Assembly (NCBI GenBank): GCA_024762705.1
Contig: JANTGW010000018.1
Coordinates: 1-10,891, forward strand
Length of the DNA stretch: 10,891 nt
Source of the DNA: Sulfurimonas sp.
Lineage (GTDB): Bacteria > Campylobacterota > Campylobacteria > Campylobacterales > Sulfurimonadaceae
Direction of reading: 5' to 3'
Part shown: positions 1 through 7,200 of the stretch, piece after piece
How the letters are laid out: the number at the start of each line of letters is the position of its first letter
How positions within the stretch are numbered: position 1 is the first letter of the stretch
Translations under genes and position numbers: made by a program
Notes under the pieces: generated by a model
Database searches by the model: none
Seen by the model: only the letters and a program-made list of their open reading frames with translations
Told to the model about the DNA's origin: nothing

Positions 1-1
1 T

Positions 2-655
2 GAAATTATGGTTATTGCTGACGGAATTACAGCTGTTGGTGTAGAACCTATTGATGTTACAAATATTGACGCACTCATAGCAGGAAGTCAAAAAGCGCTC
101 ATGCTTCCTCCTGGTCTTGCAATTATAGGACTTTCAAACAAAGCGATAGAAAAGATCGGTGACGGTGTTGGTTACTACTTTAATTTAGCGACAGAAATTA
201 AAAAACAGCAGCAAAACACTACGGCTTGGACTGCTCCTACTACACTTGTTATAGGCCTTTTGAAAGTTTTAGAGATTATTGAAGAAAACGGTGGACTGGA
301 AGTTCTCTATGCAGACACACAAATTCGCGCAGAAGCAGTAAAAAGTGCCTTGGAAGCGATAGGGTTGCATGTATACCCTAAATCACCTGCAAAATCTATG
401 ACAACCATAGACGATAAAGATGCAAATGAGATCAGAAATCTTTTGAAGGTTGATTATGAGGTCAATGTTGCAGGCGGACAGGATCATCTTAAAGGAAAGA
501 TCTTCAGAATCAATCAGATGGGTCTGATAAAAGATTATGAAATGGCATGGGTCGTCAATGCAGTTGAATTGAGTCTTGATAAACTCGGACGTAGAAAGTA
601 TGACGGAACTGCAAACAAAATTTTTAATGAAATAACATTTAGAATGGCTAAATAA
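2..655 (+). CDS. Class V PLP-dependent aminotransferase, alanine/serine-glyoxylate type (5' end missing)
   Basis: This is the C-terminal part of a fold-type I, class V aminotransferase; the reading frame is open to the left edge, so the true start lies outside the window. The fragment shows an Asp in VIADGIT (codon 20-22), the position that usually holds the PLP ring nitrogen. About 24 residues later comes GSQKALMLPPG, whose Lys (codon 92-94) should form the Schiff base with PLP. Near the end, GKIFRINQMG matches the GKxxRIGHxG signature of the alanine-glyoxylate/serine-glyoxylate aminotransferase group. Family members move an amino group between alanine or serine and glyoxylate or related 2-oxo acids in the cytoplasm. 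The substrate cannot be told from this fragment, and in autotrophic relatives the role may be in serine/glycine metabolism. Its TAA overlaps the next start codon by one base (TAATG), so it is probably co-transcribed and translationally coupled with hisZ. The family is sure; the substrate is not. Confidence 0.88.
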   Translation, partial: EIMVIADGITAVGVEPIDVTNIDALIAGSQKALMLPPGLAIIGLSNKAIEKIGDGVGYYFNLATEIKKQQQNTTAWTAPTTLVIGLLKVLEIIEENGGLEVLYADTQIRAEAVKSALEAIGLHVYPKSPAKSMTTIDDKDANEIRNLLKVDYEVNVAGGQDHLKGKIFRINQMGLIKDYEMAWVVNAVELSLDKLGRRKYDGTANKIFNEITFRMAK

Positions 656-1521
656 TGATATTAGAACATGAAATACCAAACGGTGCGAAGCTTTATTTTG
701 GAAAATCGGCAAAAGTTAAGCGTCATATAGAAAATACGGCAAGCGAGATACTTGATGTCAACGGTTATGAAGAGATAGTCACTCCGATATTTTCATATCA
801 CCAGCATAAGAGTATTGCAAATGAACGTGAACTCATTCGTATAAACGATGAAAAGAACAATGCACTTTCATTGCGTGCAGATTCTACAATAGATGTAGTA
901 CGAATAATAGAAAAAAGACTTGGAAGTAATACGAAGCAAAAGAAATGGTTCTATATTCAGCCTGTATTTACTTACCCGACAAATGAGCAGTACCAGGTTG
1001 GTGTCGAGTTTATGGGTGAAAAAAAACTCTCATCTGTAGCAAGTTTAGCTTTGGAGATATTTGAGAAGTTACATGTAAAGCCTTTGATGCAGATATCAAA
1101 CATAAGAATTCCGGAACTGTTAGTTGAGATGTTTGATGAACTCAGCATTGATGATTTTAGACATATTAACATAGATAAGTTCATTAATTTGAAAGTCGAA
1201 TGGTTAAGTGAACTTGTTTATTTACAGTATGTAGATCAGATAGATGATGTCATAGATAAAGTTCCCGAGGCTATAAAAGCAGAGCTTCGTAAAATGAAAG
1301 AGTTATGTGCTGAAATAGCTTGCGAGAATGCTGTTTTAGCACCGATGTATTATGCAAAAATGCTTTACTACGATGAGTTGTTTTTCAGATGTATAGTAGG
1401 TAATGAAGTATATGCTCGTGGTGGAAGATATAAAGATGCAGAGTTGACATCCGTAGGGTTTGCAATTTATACAGATACTCTGTGTGAAGCGATAGAAGAG
1501 AAAAAAGAGGAAAATAATTAA
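655..1521 (+). CDS. hisZ: ATP phosphoribosyltransferase regulatory subunit HisZ
   Basis: This is a class II histidyl-tRNA synthetase-like protein of 288 residues. It has the HisS/HisZ catalytic-core landmarks: LRADST (73-78, in place of the LRPEGT type of HisS), the motif 2-like FYIQPVFTY (99-107), GVEFMG (116-121), and a motif 3-like [17 protein letters not shown] (254-270). It ends straight after motif 3, so the C-terminal anticodon-binding domain of HisS (usually over 400 residues) is missing. That length and the altered motifs favour HisZ over a tRNA synthetase. HisZ joins the short form of HisG to make the hetero-octameric enzyme that condenses ATP with PRPP in the first step of histidine synthesis, and it carries the feedback response to histidine. 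It starts in a TAATG overlap with the aminotransferase gene and ends one base before purA. It is also short compared with many HisZ proteins. Confidence 0.85.
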   Translation: MILEHEIPNGAKLYFGKSAKVKRHIENTASEILDVNGYEEIVTPIFSYHQHKSIANERELIRINDEKNNALSLRADSTIDVVRIIEKRLGSNTKQKKWFYIQPVFTYPTNEQYQVGVEFMGEKKLSSVASLALEIFEKLHVKPLMQISNIRIPELLVEMFDELSIDDFRHINIDKFINLKVEWLSELVYLQYVDQIDDVIDKVPEAIKAELRKMKELCAEIACENAVLAPMYYAKMLYYDELFFRCIVGNEVYARGGRYKDAELTSVGFAIYTDTLCEAIEEKKEENN

Positions 1522-1522
1522 T

Positions 1523-2782
1523 ATGTATACAAATAAAGCAGATGTGGTTGTAGGAATACAGTGGGGTGATGAAGGAAAAGGGAAGATAGTCGATAAACTA
1601 GCCCTTGAATATGACATGGTATGCCGTTCACAAGGTGGGCATAATGCGGGCCATACAATTTGGGTTGATGGTGTAAAATATGCATTGCACCTTATCCCTT
1701 CTGGTGTGTTAAATCCTAAAGCCGTTAATGTCGTTGGAAACGGTGTTGTTCTTTCTCCGTCTTCGATCATTAAAGAGATGGAACAGTTCGAGGGACTTGA
1801 AGGGCGTCTTTTCATTTCAGACAAAGCACATTTAAATCTTTCTTATCATGCAGCGATAGACCAGGCAAAAGAGCGTTTAAAAGGGGATAAAGCCATTGGT
1901 ACGACAGGAAAAGGAATCGGTCCTGCTTATTCTGACAAGATCAATAGAATAGGACACCGTGTCGGAGAGCTTTTAGATCCTGAAAAACTGTGTGAGACTA
2001 TTTTAGATTATTTTGAGCAAAACAAGCCTATATTTGATGTTATGGGTCTGCCTGCGCCAAAAAGAGAAGATCTTTTAGCTGAACTTGAAGGATATAAAGA
2101 AAAGCTTGCACCTTTCATTACAGATACAACACAGATGCTATGGAAAGCATTGGACAGTGATAACAAGCGTATTTTACTTGAGGGTGCACAAGGGACTATG
2201 CTTGATATAGACCATGGAACGTATCCTTATGTGACTTCATCTTCAACTGTGAGTGCCGGTGCATGTACAGGTCTTGGAATAAATCCCAAAGATATCGGTA
2301 AAGTGACAGGAATCGTTAAAGCCTATTGTACGCGTGTTGGAAATGGGCCATTCCCATCTGAGGACTTAGGTGAAGCCGGAAAACGTCTTGGTGAACAGGG
2401 GCATGAATTTGGTACGACGACAGGACGTGCACGTCGTTGTGGCTGGTTTGATGCAGTCGCTACACGATATGCAAGCCGTTTAAACGGATGTGATGAGTTA
2501 GCACTAATGAAACTCGATGTTCTTGACGGTTTTGATGAGGTAAAAGTGTGTGTTGCATATGAATATAAGGGGCAGACTATAGATTATGTCCCGGTCGATC
2601 TTGAAAATGTAACACCGATATATAAGACATTTAAGGGCTGGGACAACTCCGTTGGAGCGAGAACTTTTGATGAACTTCCTGTCTCTGCACAGGACTATGT
2701 AAAACTTATTGAAGAAATAAGTAAAACAAAAGTCGGTATAATTTCTACATCACCTGAGAGAGAAGACACTATAATATTATAA
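1523..2782 (+). CDS. purA: Adenylosuccinate synthetase
   Basis: PurA makes adenylosuccinate from IMP and aspartate using GTP, the first committed step from IMP to AMP, in the cytoplasm. The 419 residues match the usual length of about 420-430. The N-terminal signature WGDEGKGK (14-21) supplies the P-loop and the catalytic Asp16, and GGHNAGHT (38-45) holds the catalytic His44; the 28-residue spacing equals that of E. coli Asp13/His41. Further family blocks are [11 protein letters not shown], the VGNGPFPSE stretch, and [14 protein letters not shown] with the IMP/GTP-binding arginines. The end (TSPEREDTI) is typical. The start at 1523 follows a purine-rich AAAGAGG site (1504-1510) and lies one base after the hisZ stop, so the two genes are very likely in one transcript. 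There is nothing unusual in the protein. Confidence 0.98.
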   Translation: MYTNKADVVVGIQWGDEGKGKIVDKLALEYDMVCRSQGGHNAGHTIWVDGVKYALHLIPSGVLNPKAVNVVGNGVVLSPSSIIKEMEQFEGLEGRLFISDKAHLNLSYHAAIDQAKERLKGDKAIGTTGKGIGPAYSDKINRIGHRVGELLDPEKLCETILDYFEQNKPIFDVMGLPAPKREDLLAELEGYKEKLAPFITDTTQMLWKALDSDNKRILLEGAQGTMLDIDHGTYPYVTSSSTVSAGACTGLGINPKDIGKVTGIVKAYCTRVGNGPFPSEDLGEAGKRLGEQGHEFGTTTGRARRCGWFDAVATRYASRLNGCDELALMKLDVLDGFDEVKVCVAYEYKGQTIDYVPVDLENVTPIYKTFKGWDNSVGARTFDELPVSAQDYVKLIEEISKTKVGIISTSPEREDTIIL

Positions 2783-2792
2783 GGATTTCCTT

Positions 2793-3221
2793 TTGAAAAC
2801 ACGCTTCACATCTTTAGTACATGTAAAAAAAGATATCATGAATAAGAGTGAACGCTTGTTACAAAAAGCCAATGTAAACCTTAAAAAAGCAGAGAAAGCA
2901 CTGAAAGAATCTTTGGCATACCTGCAGGAGATAGAACTTCCATCTCACGGAAAGACAGCCATGTTTTTAGCAAACAGAGCACTTATGGATTCTCAAAGAA
3001 CTATCATAAAACATAATGAAGAGTGGCTTGAATACACACAAAATGAAGTTTCACAGGCAAAAGAACAGTTGAAAAAAGATATGATAGAGTATGAAAAGTA
3101 TAAATACTTAGAATATGAAGAGATGCAAAAAGCACTTAAAGAAATGAAGATACAAGAGGCAAAAGATTTAGATGAAATTGCCTTGATGACATATACAAAT
3201 AAAGACAAGGAAGCCTCTTGA
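2793..3221 (+). CDS. FliJ-like flagellar export coiled-coil protein
   Basis: This 142-residue protein is highly charged and almost wholly helical, with no membrane segment. The TTG start is preferred because AAGGA (2781-2785) sits 7 bases upstream, and because the N-terminus it gives (MKTRFTSLVHVKK) resembles the F..LL..K opening of FliJ. The first internal ATG (2838) would remove that part. The C-terminal stretch MKIQEAKDLDEIAL resembles the EQKxLDExA ending of FliJ. FliJ is the stalk-like coiled coil of the flagellar type III export ATPase complex; it links FliI to FlhA and escorts chaperones. Context supports this: the next gene is MotE/YlxF-like, and in Bacillus subtilis ylxF also follows fliJ. 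It lies 10 bases after purA and overlaps the next gene by 4 bases. Coiled coils look alike in general, so the assignment is moderate rather than firm. Confidence 0.62.
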   Translation: MKTRFTSLVHVKKDIMNKSERLLQKANVNLKKAEKALKESLAYLQEIELPSHGKTAMFLANRALMDSQRTIIKHNEEWLEYTQNEVSQAKEQLKKDMIEYEKYKYLEYEEMQKALKEMKIQEAKDLDEIALMTYTNKDKEAS

Positions 3222-3727
3222 AATATATATTACTTTTTAGTCTGCTCTACTCTTCTCTTTTTTCAATGCAAAACAGCGACAAACTTTTTGAATGTACTAA
3301 AATATTTAAAGAGAGAAAAAATGAGCTCTTAGTAGAACTGGAGCGGATTGATGAGCAAAAACAGGCACTTAATGCACTTAAAACGGCTACCGAGGAACTT
3401 TTAAAGCAAAAAGAGGCAAAACTTGCCTTAAAAGAAGAGGCCGTGAATGCTAAGCTAGCACAGGTCAGTGAAAAAGAAAAAGCCATTAAAGCAATGCTTG
3501 AACAAAACACGAAGGTTTTAAAAGAGTTAAAATCTACGAAAATGAGCAAAATATCGCAAACATTTGCCAAGATGAAAGCAGGTGCTGCTGCAAGCGTACT
3601 TTCGGATATGGATGCAAAAGAAGCAGCATCCATTTTACAGTCTTTAAAACCAAAAGTTGTTGGTAAAATATTGACCAAAATGGACCCGAAAAAAGCATCA
3701 GAATTAACACAACTATTAGTTAAATAA
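3218..3727 (+). CDS. MotE/YlxF-like exported protein (coiled coil plus MgtE-N-like domain)
   Basis: This 169-residue protein has a short Sec-type signal (MKYILLFSLLYSSLFS, cleavage probably near 16-18). A long Lys/Glu/Ala-rich coiled coil follows (about 20-105), then a small C-terminal helical domain (about 115-165) with the repeats AAASVLSDMDAKEAASILQSL and KVVGKILTKMDPKKASEL, the pattern of the MgtE N-terminal/FliG-middle-like superfamily found in MotE and YlxF. Rhizobial MotE is a periplasmic chaperone for the motility protein MotC; a stator- or motor-related periplasmic role is therefore inferred here. From memory, the C. jejuni gene at this place (Cj1496c) encodes a periplasmic glycoprotein that affects invasion and colonisation. 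No D/E-x-N-x-S/T glycosylation sequon is visible in this protein. The TTG start overlaps the previous stop (TTGA) and has AAGGAAG (3207-3213) upstream, so it is translationally coupled to the FliJ-like gene. Confidence 0.72.
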   Translation: MKYILLFSLLYSSLFSMQNSDKLFECTKIFKERKNELLVELERIDEQKQALNALKTATEELLKQKEAKLALKEEAVNAKLAQVSEKEKAIKAMLEQNTKVLKELKSTKMSKISQTFAKMKAGAAASVLSDMDAKEAASILQSLKPKVVGKILTKMDPKKASELTQLLVK

Positions 3728-3768
3728 TTGTAAAATATAAAAATTAAATTAACAAGCAGGCTAAAATC

Positions 3769-4320
3769 ATGAAAATATCACTCAAAACTATTCCACACAT
3801 AGCAAATAAAATTGCAATTGATTTAAATAAAAGTGGTGTTGTTGCTATGACTAAAGGCCTTGAACCTGTTGCATATGAAGCTCAAAAAGTTTTAGAGGAT
3901 AACGTAAAGCAGGAAATGGCTCTTGAAAAAAAAGTCGAAGAAATCTGTGATGACAATGAAGAACAAATAGAATTCATGCTTGCTGATGAGAGACAGCTGT
4001 TTTTCATGATTAAGAAAAAGTTGGCTCCGGAATATGGAGTTATATTGGATTATGAAGAGAGATACTCGGATATATCACATAAGATACTCGATGAATTGTA
4101 CGAAGAGGATCTTATCCATTTTGATGTAACCGAAAACCGTGTAAAGAATATTATTTTCAATGCCATAACTTCATTCATAGCCGATGCAGCTGAGATAGAA
4201 GATATAGTGATGGACAAAATACGTTCGTATAAAAGAAAATTTATTCCCGGTACAGATGAGTTTGACATTTTGCATGAAAAACTTTATAGAGAAGAGTTAA
4301 TGAAAAGAGGAATGGAGTAA
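3769..4320 (+). CDS. DUF507 family protein
   Basis: This is a soluble, acidic, mostly helical protein of 183 residues with no signal peptide or membrane helix. It is recognised as DUF507 from the opening (IPHIANKIAIDL), the IEDIVMDKIRS segment, and the PGTDEFDILHEKLYREELMKRG ending. The two halves look like diverged copies of one unit: residues about 9-60 (IANKIAIDL, GVV, a conserved Val, then LEKKVEEI) line up with about 103-155 (ISHKILDEL, DLI, Val, then IEDIVMDKI). The family's function is unknown. It is found mainly in Campylobacterota and some other thermophilic or chemolithotrophic lineages, and in C. jejuni it also sits beside carA. It follows the MotE-like gene after a 41-base AT-rich gap, which could hold a weak promoter, and ends 4 bases before carA. 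Its ribosome binding site (AGCAGG, 3755-3760) is only fair. Confidence 0.85.
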   Translation: MKISLKTIPHIANKIAIDLNKSGVVAMTKGLEPVAYEAQKVLEDNVKQEMALEKKVEEICDDNEEQIEFMLADERQLFFMIKKKLAPEYGVILDYEERYSDISHKILDELYEEDLIHFDVTENRVKNIIFNAITSFIADAAEIEDIVMDKIRSYKRKFIPGTDEFDILHEKLYREELMKRGME

Positions 4321-4324
4321 GCGT

Positions 4325-5464
4325 ATGAGCAATTCATTGAAAAAAGTTTGGTTATATTTAGAAAACGGTACTTTTTTAGAAGCAAACAGTTTTGGTGCTG
4401 ACAAAACTGAAGTTGGTGAAATAGTTTTTAATACTTCAATGAGTGGTTACCAAGAGATAATGAGCGATCCATCTTATGCAGGACAATTTGTGACATTTAC
4501 AATGCCGGAAATTGGAAATGTTGGAGTAAATGAGCAAGATATGGAAAGTGCAAAAGCACATGCAAAAGGAATGTTGGTAAGAAAATATCAAAGCCATTAT
4601 TCAAACTTCAGAGCCCAGGACTCTCTTCACAATTTTTTAATACAAAATGACGTTATGGGTATTTGCGATATTGACACGCGTTATTTAACAAAGATGTTAA
4701 GACGTGAAGGTTCCATGATGATGGTCGCTTCAACGCAGGTAAGTGATAAAGAGGAATTGAAGAAAATTCTGGAAAACTCGCCACGCATAGAAGATGTAAA
4801 TTATATAGAACAGGTAAGCACAAAAGAGCCATATCATCATAATTCAGGAACTTTTTCCTATAGAGAGTTCAAGTATAATGAACCGCCAAAAGCAGAGGCA
4901 AAGATAGTGGCCATAGACTTTGGTGTCAAGCGTAATATTCTCAATGAACTTGTCAATGCTGGAATTGAGGTAGAGGTCATTCCAAATGATTTTATAGCCA
5001 AAGATTTGATTGAAAAATATAATGCAAAGTTGATCGATGGTGTTTTCTTATCTAATGGTCCTGGTGACCCGTTAGTACTTAAGCGTGAGCAAGAACAGAT
5101 CAAAGAACTTATAGCAGCAAAAGTTCCGATGTTTGGTATTTGTTTGGGGCACCAATTGCTTTCCATTTCACATGGTTATGATACCTTTAAGTTAAAGTTT
5201 GGTCACCATGGTGGAAATCATCCCGTAAAAAATGAAAAAACAGATTTAATTGAAATTACTGCACAAAATCATAACTATAATGTGCCGGACAATATTGTCG
5301 AAATTGCAGAAGTAACTCATACGAATCTTTTTGACGGAACGATTGAGGGCTTACGTTATAATGAAGCTCCAATATTTTCAGTTCAGCACCATCCAGAGGC
5401 TTCTCCGGGACCAAGAGAGAGCAGGTATATCTTTTCAGAATTTCTATCGTTGATTCAAAGATAG
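4325..5464 (+). CDS. carA: Carbamoyl phosphate synthetase small subunit (glutaminase)
   Basis: CarA hydrolyses glutamine and passes the ammonia through a tunnel to CarB, which makes carbamoyl phosphate for pyrimidine and arginine synthesis. The 379 residues equal the normal length. The N-terminal small-chain domain (about 8-150) shows GEIVFNTSMSGYQEIMSDPSYAGQ. The class I glutamine amidotransferase domain (about 195-375) has SNGPGDP, the nucleophile elbow GICLGHQLL with Cys273, and HHPEASPGP giving the catalytic His356 and Glu358 (E. coli Cys269, His353, Glu355). All three triad residues are present, so it should be active. carB is not in this window, as often happens in Campylobacterota, where the two genes are apart. 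A GGAG site at 4314-4317 overlaps the end of the DUF507 gene and serves this start. A hairpin follows its stop codon. Confidence 0.98.
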   Translation: MSNSLKKVWLYLENGTFLEANSFGADKTEVGEIVFNTSMSGYQEIMSDPSYAGQFVTFTMPEIGNVGVNEQDMESAKAHAKGMLVRKYQSHYSNFRAQDSLHNFLIQNDVMGICDIDTRYLTKMLRREGSMMMVASTQVSDKEELKKILENSPRIEDVNYIEQVSTKEPYHHNSGTFSYREFKYNEPPKAEAKIVAIDFGVKRNILNELVNAGIEVEVIPNDFIAKDLIEKYNAKLIDGVFLSNGPGDPLVLKREQEQIKELIAAKVPMFGICLGHQLLSISHGYDTFKLKFGHHGGNHPVKNEKTDLIEITAQNHNYNVPDNIVEIAEVTHTNLFDGTIEGLRYNEAPIFSVQHHPEASPGPRESRYIFSEFLSLIQR

Positions 5465-5493
5465 TAAGTAAGAGTATAACTCTTTCTTATTTG
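5465..5493 (+). terminator. Possible transcription terminator after carA
   Basis: Directly after the carA stop, TAAGTAAGAGT (5465-5475) pairs with ACTCTTTCTTA (5479-5489) across an ATA loop. This gives 11 positions with a single T-T mismatch, followed by TTTG. The stem is AT-rich and the T run is short, so it may be only a weak or partial terminator. Its position between a biosynthetic block and the cco cluster fits a transcription boundary. Confidence 0.45.
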
Positions 5494-5555
5494 ACGTAAA
5501 AACTTCCCCTTTAACTTAAAAGTAACTAAAATTCCAAAAGTAAACAAAAAGATAA

Positions 5556-5581
5556 TAAATATGCAAAAAAATGCATAATTA
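5556..5581. repeat. Inverted repeat upstream of ccoN (possible operator)
   Basis: TAAATATGCA and TGCATAATTA are reverse complements at 9 of 10 positions and are separated by six A bases. The dyad lies about 25 bases upstream of the possible -10 element (5606-5611), a place where an activator or repressor dimer could bind. The core ATGCA/TGCAT is perfect. No known regulator is recognised from this sequence. Confidence 0.5.
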
Positions 5582-5624
5582 AGATAACTTAAACATTTCT
5601 ATTGTTAATATACAAATGTTGATT

Positions 5625-5658
5625 AGTCTTTTAAATGTGGTGATGCAATTAAAAGACT
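5625..5658 (+). repeat. Inverted repeat in the ccoN leader (hairpin in mRNA or operator)
   Basis: AGTCTTTTAA (5625-5634) and TTAAAAGACT (5649-5658) are perfect reverse complements with a 14-base loop. The repeat lies downstream of the probable promoter and 17 bases before the Shine-Dalgarno sequence, so it could fold in the mRNA leader or bind a regulator as DNA. The stem is AT-rich and only moderately stable. It is not followed by a T run, which argues against a terminator. Confidence 0.5.
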
Positions 5659-5688
5659 TAATTGCTTTGAATCTTAAGGAGGCTATAT

Positions 5689-7182
5689 ATGGAGAATCGT
5701 CCATTAGAGTACGACTATACGGTTGCAAAGATGTTCATGCTTACAACTATCATTTTTGGTATTATAGGTATGACTATCGGTGTTTTTATTGCATTTGAAC
5801 TGGCATTTCCGGAACTTAATACAGTTCTAGGAAGTGGTCTTGCTGAATACACAAACTTTAGTCGTCTTCGTCCATTGCACACAGATGGTGTTGCATTTGG
5901 TTTTACAGTGAGTGGTATTTTTGCTACTTGGTTTTATGTTGGTCAGAGGGTACTAAAAGTATCTATGGCGGAATCAAAATTCTTGATGTTTGTAGGTAAA
6001 CTTCAATTCTGGTTATATGTGATCGGAGTTCTAGCAGCTATTGTTACACTTTTTATGGGTATGAGTACATCAAAAGAGTATGCTGAATTTGAATGGCCTA
6101 TTGATATTGCTATTGTTGTAGTATGGGTATTATGGGGTGTTAGTATATTCGGTCTTATCGGTATTCGCCGTGAAAAAAGTTTATATATCTCAATCTGGTA
6201 TTACATTGCTACATTCTTAGGTGTGGCTATGCTTTACCTGTTTAATAATATGGAAATACCTACAATGTTGGCAACTTCACCTGCAGGTGAATCAAATATT
6301 GGTGCATGGTTCCACTCTATTTCTATGTATGCAGGTACAAATGATGCGCTAGTACAATGGTGGTATGGACACAATGCTGTTGCATTCGTATTTACTGTGC
6401 CTATTATTGCTATGATTTACTACTTTTTACCAAAAGAATCAGGTCAAGCTATTTATTCTTATAAATTGTCTTTACTTTCATTTTGGGGTTTAATGTTCGT
6501 ATACCTTTGGGCTGGTGGTCACCACCTTCTTTACTCGACTGTTCCTGACTGGATGCAGACTATGGGTTCTGTCTTCTCAGTAGTCCTTATCTTGCCATCA
6601 TGGGGTTCAGCGATCAATATGCTTCTTACAATGAAGGGTGAGTGGCAACAAGTTGCAGCATCTCCATTGATCAAATTCATGGTTCTTGCTTCAACATTTT
6701 ACATGTTCTCAACATTAGAAGGTCCTATTCAAGCTATTAAATCTGTTAATGCGATTGCACACTTTACTGACTGGATCGTTGGTCATGTTCATGATGGTAC
6801 TCTTGGTTGGGTTGGATTCATGATTATTGCTGCACTTTACCATATGGCTCCACGTGTATTTAAACGTGAGTTATATTCAAAAGGTCTTATGGCGGCACAA
6901 TTCTGGATTCAAACATTAGGTATCGTTTTATACTTTACTTCTATGTGGATTGCAGGTATTACTCAAGGTATGATGTGGCGTGCGCACGATGAATTTGGTA
7001 ATTTAGCGTACTCATTCATGGATACTGTTGATGTTCTACACCCTTACTATGCACTACGTGGTACTGGTGGATTATTATACTTAGTTGGTTTCTTTATGTT
7101 TGCTTATAACATTTATAAAACTATGTCTGCTCGCCCTGTTGAAGAGTCTGAGCTACAAAATGCTTCGCCTATGGGCGCTTAA
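5689..7182 (+). CDS. ccoN: cbb3-type cytochrome c oxidase subunit I
   Basis: CcoN is the catalytic haem-copper subunit that reduces O2 to water and pumps protons at very low O2 in the inner membrane. The 497 residues hold about 12 membrane helices. All metal ligands can be placed: His64 (RPLHTDG) and His368 for low-spin haem b; His366 for high-spin haem b3 (both in GHVHDGT); His228 (WWYGHNAV) with His278 and His279 (AGGHHLLY) for CuB. Tyr272 (VYLWAGGHH) is in the place of the cross-linked tyrosine of C-family oxidases (Pseudomonas stutzeri Tyr251), with the same spacing to the CuB histidines. It starts at an ATG 6 bases after AAGGAGG and heads the cluster, with ccoO 18 bases downstream. There is no two-component gene pair between carA and this gene, unlike my memory of the C. 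jejuni order. Confidence 0.98.
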   Translation: MENRPLEYDYTVAKMFMLTTIIFGIIGMTIGVFIAFELAFPELNTVLGSGLAEYTNFSRLRPLHTDGVAFGFTVSGIFATWFYVGQRVLKVSMAESKFLMFVGKLQFWLYVIGVLAAIVTLFMGMSTSKEYAEFEWPIDIAIVVVWVLWGVSIFGLIGIRREKSLYISIWYYIATFLGVAMLYLFNNMEIPTMLATSPAGESNIGAWFHSISMYAGTNDALVQWWYGHNAVAFVFTVPIIAMIYYFLPKESGQAIYSYKLSLLSFWGLMFVYLWAGGHHLLYSTVPDWMQTMGSVFSVVLILPSWGSAINMLLTMKGEWQQVAASPLIKFMVLASTFYMFSTLEGPIQAIKSVNAIAHFTDWIVGHVHDGTLGWVGFMIIAALYHMAPRVFKRELYSKGLMAAQFWIQTLGIVLYFTSMWIAGITQGMMWRAHDEFGNLAYSFMDTVDVLHPYYALRGTGGLLYLVGFFMFAYNIYKTMSARPVEESELQNASPMGA

Positions 7183-7200
7183 GAAAGGGAGGATTATATT

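Larger units (their letters stand above)
5494..5688 (+). promoter_or_regulatory. Regulatory region and leader of the cco cluster
   Basis: This is the longest gene-free stretch of the window and is extremely AT-rich. It must hold the main cco promoter. Visible elements are: a direct repeat AAAAGTAA (5518-5525 and 5536-5543); an inverted repeat TAAATATGCA/TGCATAATTA (5556-5565 and 5572-5581, 9 of 10 positions); a possible -10 element TAATAT (5606-5611) without a convincing -35, which is normal for sigma-70 promoters of Campylobacterota; a second inverted repeat in the probable leader (5625-5658); and a strong Shine-Dalgarno sequence AAGGAGG (5676-5682) 6 bases before the ccoN ATG. I see no FNR-type TTGAT-N4-ATCAA site. 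Exact promoter placement is a guess. Confidence 0.45.

Noticed and set aside
655..1521. Histidyl-tRNA synthetase (hisS) instead of hisZ
   Set aside because: There is no anticodon-binding domain, the length is far below that of HisS, and the LRPEGT-type motif reads LRADST.
1336..1824. A 162-codon minus-strand frame across the hisZ-purA junction
   Set aside because: It lies opposite two well-recognised genes, its translation is rich in Ser, Ile and Phe typical of antisense reading, and it has no family features.
2838..3221. ATG at 2838 as the real start of the FliJ-like gene
   Set aside because: It would drop the FliJ-like N-terminal residues and leave the AAGGA site at 2781-2785 without a start codon; the TTG at 2793 fits both.
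3247..3678. A 143-codon minus-strand frame opposite the MotE-like gene
   Set aside because: Its Ser/Ala/Phe-rich translation is what antisense reading of a Lys/Glu/Ala-rich coiled coil gives; the plus-strand gene has signal peptide, coupling and family support.
5491..5519. TTGACG at 5491-5496 as a -35 element of a cco promoter
   Set aside because: No convincing -10 sequence stands 16-18 bases downstream, and it overlaps the T run of the hairpin after carA. Campylobacterota promoters seldom use a clear -35.
5616..5798. A 60-codon plus-strand frame starting in the ccoN leader, which could be a leader peptide
   Set aside because: It has no recognisable ribosome binding site, overlaps the first 110 bases of ccoN in another frame, and its second half is just the out-of-frame reading of the oxidase gene.
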